DNA of 64,000 nt, taken from contig NC_051436.1 of NCBI RefSeq assembly GCF_001649575.2, forward strand, positions 10,441,819-10,505,818, written 5' to 3'. The position numbers were made by a program, and so were the translations under genes. The notes beneath the pieces were generated by a model. It worked only from the letters and a program-made list of their open reading frames with translations, did no database searches and was not told the DNA's origin. Origin of the DNA: Kryptolebias marmoratus (Eukaryota; Chordata; Actinopteri; Cyprinodontiformes; Rivulidae). Position 1 is the stretch's first letter. Each line of letters starts with the position of its first letter. Positions 22,783 to 34,500 of this stretch are shown here, one piece after another.

Positions 22783-25700
22783 ATGTTGACTGAACTACTG
22801 CAGGGCATTGAGGCTGGAGGATTTCTTGTAATACAAGGTAAATTCTTTGAATGTTTGCAACTTTACACAATACCACACCTGTGACATCTGTTGTTTAAAG
22901 ATGACAAAGTGTAATGTATACATGCTTCAATAGATTCTTGTAGTTACTCTGGAAGACATCTCCTGAAGAGCTTCATCAATGCTGCCTTGAACAGGTACTT
23001 GTAGTGGCTGTTTTATAACTTGCTTACTTCTAAACGCATTAAGGATATATGTGTTCTAATAGACTGATAATGTAGTAAAAATCTCCCTTTCTATTTGTTG
23101 TGACACTAGGGCAGAAGTTGTGCACGTCCTTGGCTTTGATGTGAGTGAAGAAGAGTTGAAAGATGGATTGAGAACCTCAGACACACAGAGGTAAATAAAG
23201 CTGAACATCAGCAGAAATCGAATCAATTTTGTTACATTTCGAATAGGGCTGCACGGTTATAAAAAAACACAATTGTAATGTTATTGCTGAACATTGTGAA
23301 ACCCACGTTTTCCTCTCCCATCTCTTTCTGATCTGTCACATAGAGGCTCACAGCACTTGAATCTTGAATGCTACCCTTTAAACTTAGTGTGAGTGTCAAG
23401 AACAGTCCATATGATTGGTAAATATATATTATTGACATGCAAAGTGAAAAAGCATTGTGCCCAGAATAGAGGGACCCTTTGAGTTATTGCTGATCTTTGC
23501 AATATTAACGTTGAGATCATAAATGTTTGATTTATTGGGCAGGCATCTTTTCGAAGAAATACCAAGCATTATGCAAACCTTTCACGTGTTTTCTCTGTGT
23601 CAGTGTTTATTGTGGTTGATTTAATGCAGCCGACACTCTGAAAACAACTTTAATTTGTTCCAACAGGTGATTTGTATCTTAGAAATTCTAATGTGAAGCA
23701 ACTTTTTTCCCCTTAAAAACAAAAGAAATTCAAATAGTTTTTTTCAACTTCACATAAAACGTGCACAACACTCACAATTCCTTTGAGATTCTAGTTCAGA
23801 CATTCCATTCCATTTCAACCGTAGCAGGCGACGAGGTGAGTTGAGGAACCGTCACTGTGATCGCGGTCACACAGTCAAAGCTTCGGTCAACTTTAGCAGC
23901 CAGATTAGCTTCTTTGTTTCTAGCACACGAGTACGTCCGTGGATGTTTTCAGGATGTTTTTAAATTTTACATAACCGTGTCATAACAACACATATTTCAC
24001 CACAGCTGGAGGACTGTTGTGATGTTTGACTTTGAACTTGTCACTGTCTGTTGTAAGCATAAGATTTTGAAGTAACAATACCCGATATCAACAGGATTTC
24101 TTCGTGTTTTTTATCCTTTTGGATCACAAAAAATGTGCAAAAGGGTTATGTGATTGCTCTAAATGTCAAGGAAAAAAACAACAGACTAAATTTATACGAG
24201 TATATTCTGAAGGAATTTTATTTTCTCTTAATTTCAGGCTGCACATTCACAGTGCCTACACAGACCCCCTCGGGTGGACTGAGCGCCCAGCCTTCACGGT
24301 TCACCAGTTCCGTTTGGAGGATCTTACGGATCTGGTCAAGCAGACGCCGCACCCCAAACCGGCGACGCTAATCATCGACTCTCTGTCGTGGATACTGAGG
24401 CACGTGACTCCACCTGCCGTCTGCAAAACACTTCACCAGCTCAGAAAAGGTGAAACACTTGTCACATGGTTTGATTTTCTGTGCCTAGAGTCTCTCGTTG
24501 ATCGAGTCCAGTGGAGAGTGAAGGCGAAAGACGACGCCGTTCTTATTCAGTCGATTGCTTATTTGCCGTGTTTTCGTTAGGGGGAGCTGTGAGAGCTGTC
24601 ATTGGCCTGCTCCATGCAGACATGCACCAGCGGGGCACTGTGGGAAGTGTCTGCCACTTGGCTACTTCCCTCATCGCTGTGGCACCTGGAGCAAAAGGAG
24701 ACGAAGCGGTGGCAAAAATAACAAAACGCTCAAAATTTAGGAAGGTTATGCAAGACGTAAGTAATACGCTGGCATCGTAACAAGTTGAATTAAAAGCAAC
24801 CGAATTTAATGTCATTTTTGAAGATGTTTTGCTTTCCCAGGTCCCAGTTTTCTAAGTTTAAAATTAGGGAAGCTCTTCGGCTGAGATATGAAACATCTTG
24901 AAGAAACAAAACAAAACAAAAAAAGATGTCTGGCTGCTTTTGTTTTGACTTGTTAAAATCACAAACAGTGTTTTCACCTGGGATTACGCGTTTGTGTTCC
25001 TGCTGTGTTTAAAAACTACCGACGGCGTTGGCTTGTTTTCCCCACAGGAGGAGATATTCAGCTTGAATGGAGATTTTACCGTCACCATTCACAGCAAGCG
25101 CAGCAACCCCGAACAGAACTGGAACGACGCCGAGGAAGAGCAGGTGCAGTTCAACAACTAAAACCTTGTCTGCGATATGCTGGTGTAGATTCTCGCTCAT
25201 CCCGGACATGGTAAATTTTAAAAAAGGGTTAAAAACAGGAAACAACTGGACTTCGGTTCTGTAGTTGAAGACATTTTGCTTCTCATTCAAGGAGCTTTCT
25301 CAGTTCAATGAGGAGAGAGTGTAGAGTTTGAGCTGTTCTGTAAGATGTATTCACCTGCAGATTAAACTCACTCTCCTAACAATAGAGGCTCATTAGAGTC
25401 CTTGTTAGCCTGACTCACTGATGGGCCACTCTAAGTTTTTAACAACTCAGCACGCAGAGGTTTATAGAAACTAAATTAATCTAGCAGCCAATTTCGTGCA
25501 TGGCCGATATCTCTTTGTGTCCTAGAAACTACGACAACAAGGAAGTCATTGTATGAAACTTTCTATATTTGTCCTGTTTTATCCTGAACTTGTCTCTAAT
25601 AAACTTTATTTGTGCACTGAAATGGTTAATAGCTGAGAGGAAACTGTGTCAAACAGACAAAAAACACCAGCTACAGTTATTTGGAAGAATCTTTAGCAGC

Positions 25701-26286
25701 GAAGGTTATGTTCTTCCTCTGTTGATGTGTGGTTAACGTGGCCGAGCTCGCCACCTAGTGGCAAGGCGTGGTGTTTCAGGGTTTTTAGTTGTAATTCCGT
25801 TTTATGTAGGTTCAAATTCTATTATTTTATAAACGAAGACAAGAAATTCTTTAAAACACATCCAGAGTGACGCAGACGGGGGGCTCCCCGAGTTGCTCGT
25901 CTGAACAGAGCACAGACAGGAGACGTGAGAGGACTGAGATCCGTCCTGCTTGTGTTTTGACAGGTGGACCCGACAGCCGAGCTGACCTTCAACCTGCGGC
26001 TGTCCGACTCCGAGCTGGAGGCCAAGAAGAAGCTGATGCTTCCGTTTGTTTTCAGCAAAGAGAAGTTAGCAACTCTTTCACAACCTGCATTTCTCAAGTG
26101 CACACAGGCCAGTTTTTTTTTTGTATTTATTTATTTGCCACATATTTATAGAAGACAAATTTCTGCTCATGTCACAGGAAGAAGGCTCTGCTCCACTCGG
26201 GACCGGGCTCGGGACGGATTCTGTACGAGCCGGATGCCAACGACGACTACGACCAGGAGGATCCCGACGATGATCTTGATGTCTAG
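22783..26286 (+). CDS. elp5: Elongator complex subunit ELP5
   Basis: ELP5 is part of the Elp4-Elp5-Elp6 ring of Elongator, which modifies wobble uridines in tRNAs; it has a RecA-like fold without ATPase motifs. Eight exons join in frame: 22783-22837, 22934-22994, 23110-23190, 24238-24449, 24581-24756, 25048-25143, 25964-26064 and 26178-26286, giving 296 residues. Diagnostic segments are HVLGFDVSEEEL, TLIIDSLSWILRH, DPTAELTFNLRLS, LPFVFSKEK and the acidic C-terminus YEPDANDDYDQEDPDDDLDV, nearly the same as human ELP5. The length is close to the human protein. The start MLTELLQGIEAGGFLVIQD aligns with the human N-terminus. A polyadenylation signal lies at 26490-26495. It shares a promoter region with phf23. 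Confidence 0.96.
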
Positions 26287-26489
26287 TGTTAAACTTCGTA
26301 AAAAAAAAACGCAGGAGATCTACCGTTTGAGTCATTTACAGTCAACGGTCTTTATTTCTGTCATCTTTAGGAGCTTTGAAAGTGTAAAATAACGTCTCAT
26401 GTATTTATTAGAAATCTCTCATCTTCACAAAAAAAGCAACTTTTTTCAATTCTCATGTGTATTTTTCATTCTTTGTAGCTTTTCATAAC

Positions 26490-26495
26490 AATAAA
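26490..26495 (+). terminator. Polyadenylation signal of elp5
   Basis: AATAAA about 204 bp after the elp5 stop codon, the first canonical signal downstream on this strand. Confidence 0.65.
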
Positions 26496-26699
26496 CAGTT
26501 ATTTCAAAAGTCGTCCACTGAATCTCTTAAATTTTTGCCTCATTTTTTCTGTCCAATTCAGGTCACATAATTCAGTTTATTACTGTCAGACCTGGAAGAG
26601 AAACAAAGTGATGTTTTTTGGTAATCTAATAATGATAACTTGGCTTTTTTATCACTTGCCTTCATAAAGGAGGGGCGATAATAACTGCCTGTGTGTGTA

Positions 26700-26990
26700 A
26701 ATGTGTTTGCTGTCTGTCTGTTAGCAAAATATCTTATGAACCAGTGGACGAATTTCAATAAAACTCTCAGGAAGTAATCACAGGATGCACCAATACAACC
26801 CATTAACTTTTGGAGTCAGCCTGATTGGAGATGGCCGCCACAGCCAAGCGACCCTGGCAAACACAAAACTGGCCATAACTCGGACCGTTTTACAGATATT
26901 AAACTAGGATTCAGCGTGGCAGTAGACGAGAGTCATCCACAACACATAATCAAAGGGCTGACAGATTGAGCGACAGCTTTAAGACTCTGG
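26700..26990 (+). repeat. Dispersed repeat, CTGTTAGCAAAATATCTT copy
   Basis: It has the blocks CTGTTAGCAAAATATCTTAT, AGATGGCCGCCACAGCCAAG and GTGGCAGTAGACGAGAG in the same order and spacing as the copy at 4547-4810. Confidence 0.65.
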
Positions 26991-27155
26991 CATGCGTTCC
27001 TCTCATGGAGTGCTGGTTTTAATTAATGATCTGTTTGCATCCTAGATACAATTTTACATAATCAGTACCAATAACTATATGGTGATCAGGGTTGTTTACT
27101 AATAATTTAAACGGAAGTTACTCTGTAACTATGGTTCTGTGAATTCCTGGATGAC

Positions 27156-27453
27156 TGCCAGTGGCAGTAAACAAAGTGGATATGTCTCCTCGCGCTCCGC
27201 GCAGGTCAAGAATTAATGTAAACAAAGTCACANCACGTGACACGTAGCTCACCTGGGCGTGCGTCTATAAATAGCACGTGTGAGGCTACGTTCGGCCTCT
27301 TCGGATCTTCNNNNNNNNNNNNNNNNNNNNNNNNNNNNNNNNNNNNNNNNNNNNNNNNNNNNNNNNNNNNNNNNNNNNNNNNNNNNNNNNNNNNNNNNNN
27401 NNNNNNNNNNGAGCGCGAGGAGACATATCCACTTTGTTTACTGCCACTGTCAG
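27156..27453. repeat. Inverted repeat with about 42-bp arms straddling an assembly gap
   Basis: 27156-27197 (starting TGCCAGTGGCAGTAAACAAA) and 27411-27452 are reverse complements with one mismatch. The N-run 27311-27410 lies inside the right half, next to the right arm. Weaker similarity continues outside the arms. The single N at 27233 also falls inside. A TATAAATA sequence lies at 27266-27273. Confidence 0.8.
27311..27410. other. Assembly gap (100 N)
   Basis: Exactly 100 N, a placeholder for an unknown length; it ends exactly where the right arm of the inverted repeat begins. Confidence 0.99.
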
Positions 27454-28519
27454 GAAGGAATGAAACAGAACAATTAATTAAAGGGTCAAAACCAAAAAAA
27501 ACATCCCCACAACAAAGCTCCAGGGTAGCAGTGGATTCGGTTTTGGTTCAATAAATGGCCACCAAACAGCTGTTATTCGTGTTTTATTGCTTTATAACTT
27601 CTATATAATCAGGTTGATTTAAACCTGATTATAGCCTGGTTTAAATCTCTTCCCGCAGGTGAGCAGATCCTGTCAGATATCGATCCGAAGGCTGCAACAT
27701 GGCAGGTCGGGGTTGAGATGACTCCTACGTCACGCGCGTTCGCTCCGTCGTGGACGTGCGGCGCGCCACCGCGGAGCTCGCGCGTCCTCGTCGTCGTCTC
27801 GCGGAAGTGACGGCAAAGACGGCGATGGCGGCTCGCACGGTTTCATTTCGGACTTCCACTGGACTGCGAACCGATTCCGGCCGGTCCGCTTAGACTTTAG
27901 TTTTTTCTTTTCGGCGGAACTTCCGCGGCAGCGCCCGTCCTCCGGGGGGAGCCTGCCGTTCCTCCACCCCCCCTCAGCGGTGCCGGTGGGACGTCGAGCC
28001 GGGCGCCTGTCAGCGAGCCGCCCGCGCGGCTTCTTCTTCTTTTTTTTTTTTTTTTTGTCGGGGGGTTATTTCTGTCCCGAGTTCAAGGTGGTCACCCTGC
28101 CTGTCGAAGAAGCTAGCGGGTAGCTTCGCGGCTATCGGCTAACCGAGCTGTGTGTTCGGGTCCGAGCGGCGGCGGACATCGCGCTCACGCGGGGTTTCTT
28201 TTCCTTTTTTTTCCCTTTTTTTTGACTCCGTTCAGGCGGCGTTTGACGCGGCGCCTTTCCCTGTAATGCGCTTGGTGCCACGAGCGTGCAGAGCTCGGCC
28301 TCCTGACTGTTTGGGTTGCTAGTTTTTTTTTTTGTTTTGTTTTTTTGGCGGCTGTGTGGCTAAAACGACCCGAGGGGGCCGGGTTTGACTGCCCCGGAGG
28401 CAGCGGCTTGACGAACTTTCGGTCCCAGTGTTTCTTCCAGGAGCGGCTCGGCCCAGAGGCGTGCTACCGGCTGAGGAGTGAGGGCGACCCGCCGCGGGGG
28501 TCTCCGGGTGCCCGTCAAC

Positions 28520-31500
28520 ATGCTGAAGACCCGCCAGTGTCTGCTTGGCATCCGCACTTTCCTCAGCGTCACGTCCAGAATATGGGGCTTCTTCATGTAC
28601 ATCCTCAGGAAGCACCTACGAACGGTGAGGAGACCCTCTGGATGCCATCATTGCTCCTTGTGTCTGTTACATGTGAGGCCCTGTGTTTACATCTGTGCTC
28701 CTCCATGAGTTTTTTACCCCCCCCCCCTTTATATTTACTTATCTCATGTGTGGCCACACTAATATTGCAGTTTGACCAGGAGGAAGATAAGAAAGTTTGG
28801 CTTGAACCGTGGAGTCGCACTGATTGACAAGCCAGCCGGCTGATTACTTGGGCTGATTTTTTTTATTTTCTTTACCTGTTTACATCTGAGCTGACTAATC
28901 CGATCATAAGGCAGGTCGACCTGTAGGCAGACCAGCGCCGTTATAGGTGCCAGCGCTCTTTTTGATAAACATCAGGACGGTAACTGTGCGGCAGAGCTGG
29001 TCGGCTAGCGACCGTGACTCGAATCCTCGCGCCGAGTCCCGAGTCTCAGTGAACCCCTGATCCTACGTGTCCCTCTGCCAGACTGCCGCCAAGTCCGCCA
29101 CTTAACTGACTCAGACAAGTCGTACGAACGTGTTTAACTCGAGCTGACTCCTATTCGATTTGTTCATTTTTACGTCTTAGTTTCGTTCCACCATTTCTAA
29201 GTTCTTCATTAATGTGTGGAATTGTAAAATAAGCGTCTTGCAAATGAGGATCCTTAACATCCACCGCCATAGATTATAGGTTTTTTTTTTTCATTTTGAC
29301 CGACTCAAGCAAACCGAATTTACCGTCTCTTATTTAGTCCTTCTGCACCGACTCTAGTTGATTTGGAGAAAAAAACAAAAAGTTCCGCTTGGCTGCCTTT
29401 GTCTGTGTGAAAAAAAAAAAAAAAAAAACAAGTTGATGATTCATTATTTTACTCAAATGTTTGACCACAACTTTTAGCGATGACAATCTAGACGATCTAT
29501 AAACCTTACCAGAGCAGAGCAGCGCGGTGGTGAGTGCTCTTTAATGAAATTTATCCAAAATGCAAAGGTTTTATCTCGCTGGTTTGGGACGTTGAGAACT
29601 TTGGCGAGGTTCTCAGCTTCCTGTCTGAAGAGTGCAGCCACCATGATGCAGTCCTCGCCGCCAAGTAGATATGCTCCCGTGACTTCTCAGTATCTTCGCT
29701 GCCAGTTTGTGGTCAAAACCCGCAGTAAGATGACAACAAGAGCTCTGATATTTACCGTATTTTCTGCACTATAGGGCGCACTGGATTATAAGACGCATCC
29801 TCAATGAATGGTCCATTTTTGAACTTTTGTCATATATAAAGCGCATTGTCATTTTTGTAACTTTGCACTCCATTCAAAATGGCTGATTTCCCTGCTCTAG
29901 CGGAGCTGGTTCGCCTGTATCAGCATTTATTTGATCCCTCTGTGAGAGATCACAAAGATAATCAAACAGTTCATGCAAGGATACTGCACCGATGTAAGCG
30001 TCAAGTATAAACGCCTCCAGAGCGCCGTGCACGATGCTGCGAGCGGTGCAGCTTTGTAGTTTAACCAAAGTCGTAGTAAAACATCATGACTTCTTACATA
30101 TATAAGATGCTCCGGATTATAAGGTTTGAGAAAACTGAAGGCTTTTAAGTGCACCTTATAGTCCGGAAAATACTCTACTGTGTTTTTCATCGACAGTGGC
30201 AGCTGTCTTGGTTCATGAGGCGCATAAAGATCACATGATTCATGTGGTAAAGTTGACCAGGATGATATACGAACTTTCTTTCCTCCGGTAGATTTTATAA
30301 AATCTTTTGCGCAAGTTTTCTTGCTGTGGCAACCCCTGAAATGAGGAGCAGCTGAAAGATAAATAACAACAGCAACAACCGTTGGCCTTTAAATTACCCC
30401 AATCAATTGGCCTCTGCATTGGTTTTATTTCCAGCGTCGCTCAGGATGCTAAAAATGTACTAAAACCCACTTCAGTCCCGGAGCGATTTCACAAACGCAG
30501 CATAAGATATCTGTTGATCCTAATCAGTTACCGAAACGACCGTTTAGACGTTAAAAAAAAGAACAAATAAGCACCAAAGTCGTTAAATTAAGGCAACTGT
30601 TTGTCAGAATTGTTGCAGATTAATTTGTTTACGCAGCCGTGAGACTGACTGACCGGCCTGTTGGTTCAGTCGTCGTTTTTTTTCTTTCTGTGCGACTAAC
30701 CTGCTCGTCTGGCTGCAGCACAAAGTTCAAACCCTCACATCTTAAAGTTAAGACGCAGCTAACGTAATCTCTCTCTCTCTCTCAGCTACTTCTACTTGTA
30801 ACTCATATATGTGGTGTAACACGAGAGGACTTCACCTCTAGCTGTGTATCGAACTAACAAAGCCTCCGGGGTGTGTGTGTGCGCTCTCTTTGTGTAACCG
30901 GTTGGAGGTTTGTCTAGTTCCTCGTGTGGCTGGCGACGCTCGCAGGTCGCCGGCCACACGAGAGCGAGCGTCTCGGGTCCAGGTCCAAGTCGGAGGGATT
31001 ATGTCGGCACAGAGAGCGGACTGTTCCCCCCGCCTGGTCCGTCGCGGCTCAGCCCCGTTGTTTCCAGCCCGCCATCGGCCGCGAGAATCCACACTTTGTT
31101 TTTGTAGCACAGGTGATAGACGCTAAAGGTGCGTGGAGCACGGGGGGGTTGAGAAAACTAAACTAAAACTACACGATTTATTCGCCTATGAACACTGGAA
31201 GCTGTTCTTAATCCCGCGCACGCTGACCGAACCGTTGACAAATGATGAAATAAATGTTTACTAATCTTTCTGACATCAGTGTTTCAGGTTTATTTGGCAA
31301 CACGCATTATTATTACTGTCTGCATGCAGGCAGAAACAATCAGCTAATATGCTCAGAGGCCGAGCTGTGGACGTGTTAGTTGGAACTAAAAGGATTATTT
31401 GACAACAAATAAACAGCGTCTGTGACGATGATGAAGCTGCGAGGCTCATTTTTTAGTCAGATTCTTCCTGAGATGCTCTGCTTCTCGGTCGTGAGAAGTT

Positions 31501-34500
31501 GCCGCTGGGTGTCATAAATTAACCTTTTATGTGTTGTACTTTGAAGTGATGGTTTGGATGTTTTTAAACTCTTCAGTGCTGGGAGGTGAAATCTGCTCTG
31601 AGGCGCGTCAAGTTGCTGATTCCGAATCGACTTCAAAATGTCGGAAATTGATTTTGTTGATCCGTGCCGCAACCTGAGGGGTCAGCGGCTCCACGTCGTT
31701 TGTCCCAGCAGAGTTGCCGTAGCTGCGTGTTTTCACAGCTTTTCTTTTCTTCACTGAACCCTGAAGAATACAGAATAATCACTGAAGTTATCCTAATATG
31801 ACAGTCTTTAAAAATGGCTTTAAACATTTGATTTGCACATAAATTTCTAGCAATAAACACAACACTAATCCTGTTAGCTTTTCTATGGCGTTTTCAGTGT
31901 TAATTTAGCATCCATGCTAATTGTTGGTCAGCAGCCTGTGAGTGATTGGGGGCTTAGTCTTATGTTACTGTGCGCTCTTTATTAGGCAATAAAACATATA
32001 AAGCAGTTTGTTTTTGTAAAGAGGTCGTGTTTGTTTAAGTTTCAAGATAACCAAGTTGCATCAGTAATTGTTTAATAATCGCAGCTTCTCTTAGCTGTAA
32101 CGAAATCACGACGGGCCTAAAGATCCACCCCGAGAAATGGGGTTCTGTGGAAAGGCCTCGAACTATTAATATCTTACTTGTTGCTCTTTGAAGGCCTCAG
32201 TTTGGAGACATAAAGTTTTGTTTCTGACTGGATTGAATATTAATCTAAAAAAAATAACCGCAGTTCATAGAAACACTATTTTACACATCTTTACGCCATT
32301 ATCAGTTTTGAATTGCACAGTTATTCCAGCAGAAATAGGAGAATATTCCGGCTGAAGTGGGTTCAGGAAGTGTTACAGCTAGCTGCTGCTGCCAAAGGAT
32401 TCTGTGTAAATAACTGTAATGTGACTAGACGGTGATGTGAAGGTTTATAAAATAACATTTGTACGAACCGCTGTGAACTTTTAGGTTGTTGTAAGACGAC
32501 AGCGATCCACCTCGGAGTTAGATCCTCCAGGACTAGCCGTCAGCTCATCAGTCCAGTCAGAATTAAACTCCTTTTCTTCGAACTGAGATCCTTTAAGGAT
32601 CTGTCTGCAGCAGGTAAATGTTTCATAATCTCTCCTCGAACCCCCGTGTTCAAAGACCCGAACTGTCGCTTTAATCTGAGTTGCAGAACACATCAACCTG
32701 ACCCGGTTGCTTTCAGCTCTTAGTCAATAATTTATCGTTGTCCCCCCCCGCGCGCGCGTTTACATTTTCGTTCCAGCCGCCCAGCTTTTGTTTCGTAGTG
32801 TTTAAACCGTGAGCTGAACGTGTGGAGTTTGCAGCCCCGGGGGTGCAGGCGGATGCTGTTAGAGATGCAGAACGCTTTGGGTTTCCCTGCAGCTGTAGGT
32901 GTCTCCCCCCTCCTCCCTCCCCTGAGTTCAGCAGGGAGGGGGAGGAGGGGGGAGACACGTCGCAGGGGAGGCCCCTGGGTACCGAGCAGCTCGGTCAAAG
33001 TCACCCTGCAAGTCTTCCTTTCTGCTGCCGGTGCCCCGCGCTCCGCTGACACTGTCCGACAGCTGCTGGAGGGGGGTAAAAATAGCCCTGTGAGGAAGAG
33101 AGCAAGAGGCCCCCCCCCCCCCCCNNNNNNNNNNNNNNNNNNNNNNNNNNNNNNNNNNNNNCCCCCCCCCCCCCCGAAGGATCCTCGCCGCTGTCGTTCT
33201 GTTCGGAGCTGAGCAGGAGGAGCTGCAGGGTGGACGGGAAAACAGACCGCAGTTCATGATTTCATCCCATCACGCTCTCCTCGCCCGTCCCGCCGCTTGT
33301 CCTCTAAAGGAAGTTTGAGAAAAGAAGTCTTTCATGTGAGGAACACTCGTGCCTCTGGTCCAAAAAAAAACAAAAAAAGGAAAACTTCACCGTGTTGTAA
33401 ATGAACGCAGACACTTCTAGTTCCCAGCAGCAAAGAAAAGTCACAGGTTTCCATCCTCCTGTATAGCCTCGTTCTGCTGTTGTTGCCTCGCCTCGGCTCA
33501 GTTTTCTGTGTCTTGCTGTTCTGCTCCGCTCAGGACTGCCCACCTTGACTCCTCTGCCTCGTTGTCTTCCAGATAATCCAGTATCAGACGGTGCGATATG
33601 ACATCTTGCCCCTGTCGCCCATCTCCAGAAACAGACTCAGTGAGTACCCGATTGTTTTCATGACGCTGCTGTTCTGCTCAGACGTTTACATCCGCTCATC
33701 GATGTCAGATTAGTTTTGGTGGGGGGGATTTTATTTAAACTGTTCTTTTTTCCAGGGTGGGTGGATTATAGAGCATACACGATTTATTGTGGATTTTGTC
33801 CAATCCACCCAACCTATTAACATACACACCGAGTTAGCAAGTTGCTCGTCAGACGTAGCTCTGCCTGGATGTTTAACCACTCTTCTTGGCTAAAATGGTT
33901 GAGGTAATTCGATTTGTTTGGTCTTACAGACATAAACCCAATAATTATATATTTGTAAGCATAGAAGTTTAACGTTAGCCCGTTTTATTAAAAGTGTTTG
34001 GGATGATTGTCCCGGTGGAACAGATCATGTTCAAGGTGATGATTTGAGGTGAAGTTGATGGATGTAGAGGTAGGCCTCCCTTTCTAATTCCATGGCAGCA
34101 AAACACCCCCACAGGGTGATGCTACCACCACCGTGCTTAACAGTTGGTATGCGACTCAGTCTTTGTCTCGTCTGACCGTCAAACCTGTCTCCAGAAGGCG
34201 TTCGGCTCGTCCGCGTGGGCAGCTCCAGATTTCAGGAGCGGGGTCGTCTTTCTTGGTGGACACCCTCTCTGTCCACGGGTGGCGTGAGTTTTACGTCACC
34301 CGTGGACAGAGACGCCGGTGTCCCGGCAGGCTTCAGGGGTGGTTCCTGGGTTCTTCCCAACCCCAGTTTCTTTCACCTGAAGCAGCGGTGTCCAGTCCTT
34401 GTCCTGGAGGACCCCCATCCTGCAGGTTTTAGTTGTTTCCCTGCTCTTCAAGTTCTGCAGAAGCCTGACAATCATTGACTCATTCAAATCAGGAGAGTCA

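Larger units (their letters stand above)
26287..28519. other. elp5 3' UTR, repeats, and ctdnep1 promoter/5' UTR
   Basis: It contains the elp5 3' UTR (to about 26515), a CTGTTAGCAAAATATCTT-type repeat (26700-26990), an inverted repeat split by a 100-N gap (27156-27453), and a GC-rich, CpG-rich stretch (about 27720-28510) that is probably the ctdnep1 promoter and 5' UTR. The latter has GCGGAAGTGACG (ETS-like) near 27803 and several T-runs. No TATA box is seen. Confidence 0.6.
28625..33572. other. ctdnep1 intron 1
   Basis: A 4.9-kb intron. It contains a MITE (29753-30177), a CT microsatellite (30770-30784), a hairpin (30921-30962), a TIR element (about 32100-32682), an imperfect purine/pyrimidine palindrome (32900-32957) and a 37-N gap in a C-run (33125-33161). 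No exon was found. Confidence 0.6.

Noticed and set aside
24104..24237. 5' extension of the elp5 exon at 24238
   Set aside because: The open frame continues upstream by chance; the acceptor at 24236-24237 joins in phase with the previous exon and matches the family.
28345..28827. Longer frame overlapping the first ctdnep1 exon
   Set aside because: It is in a different frame from the conserved N-terminus [14 protein letters not shown] and lacks family support.
32820..33257. Open frames through the poly-C gap in ctdnep1 intron 1
   Set aside because: Low-complexity C/G-rich DNA inside a long intron; frames pass through Ns.
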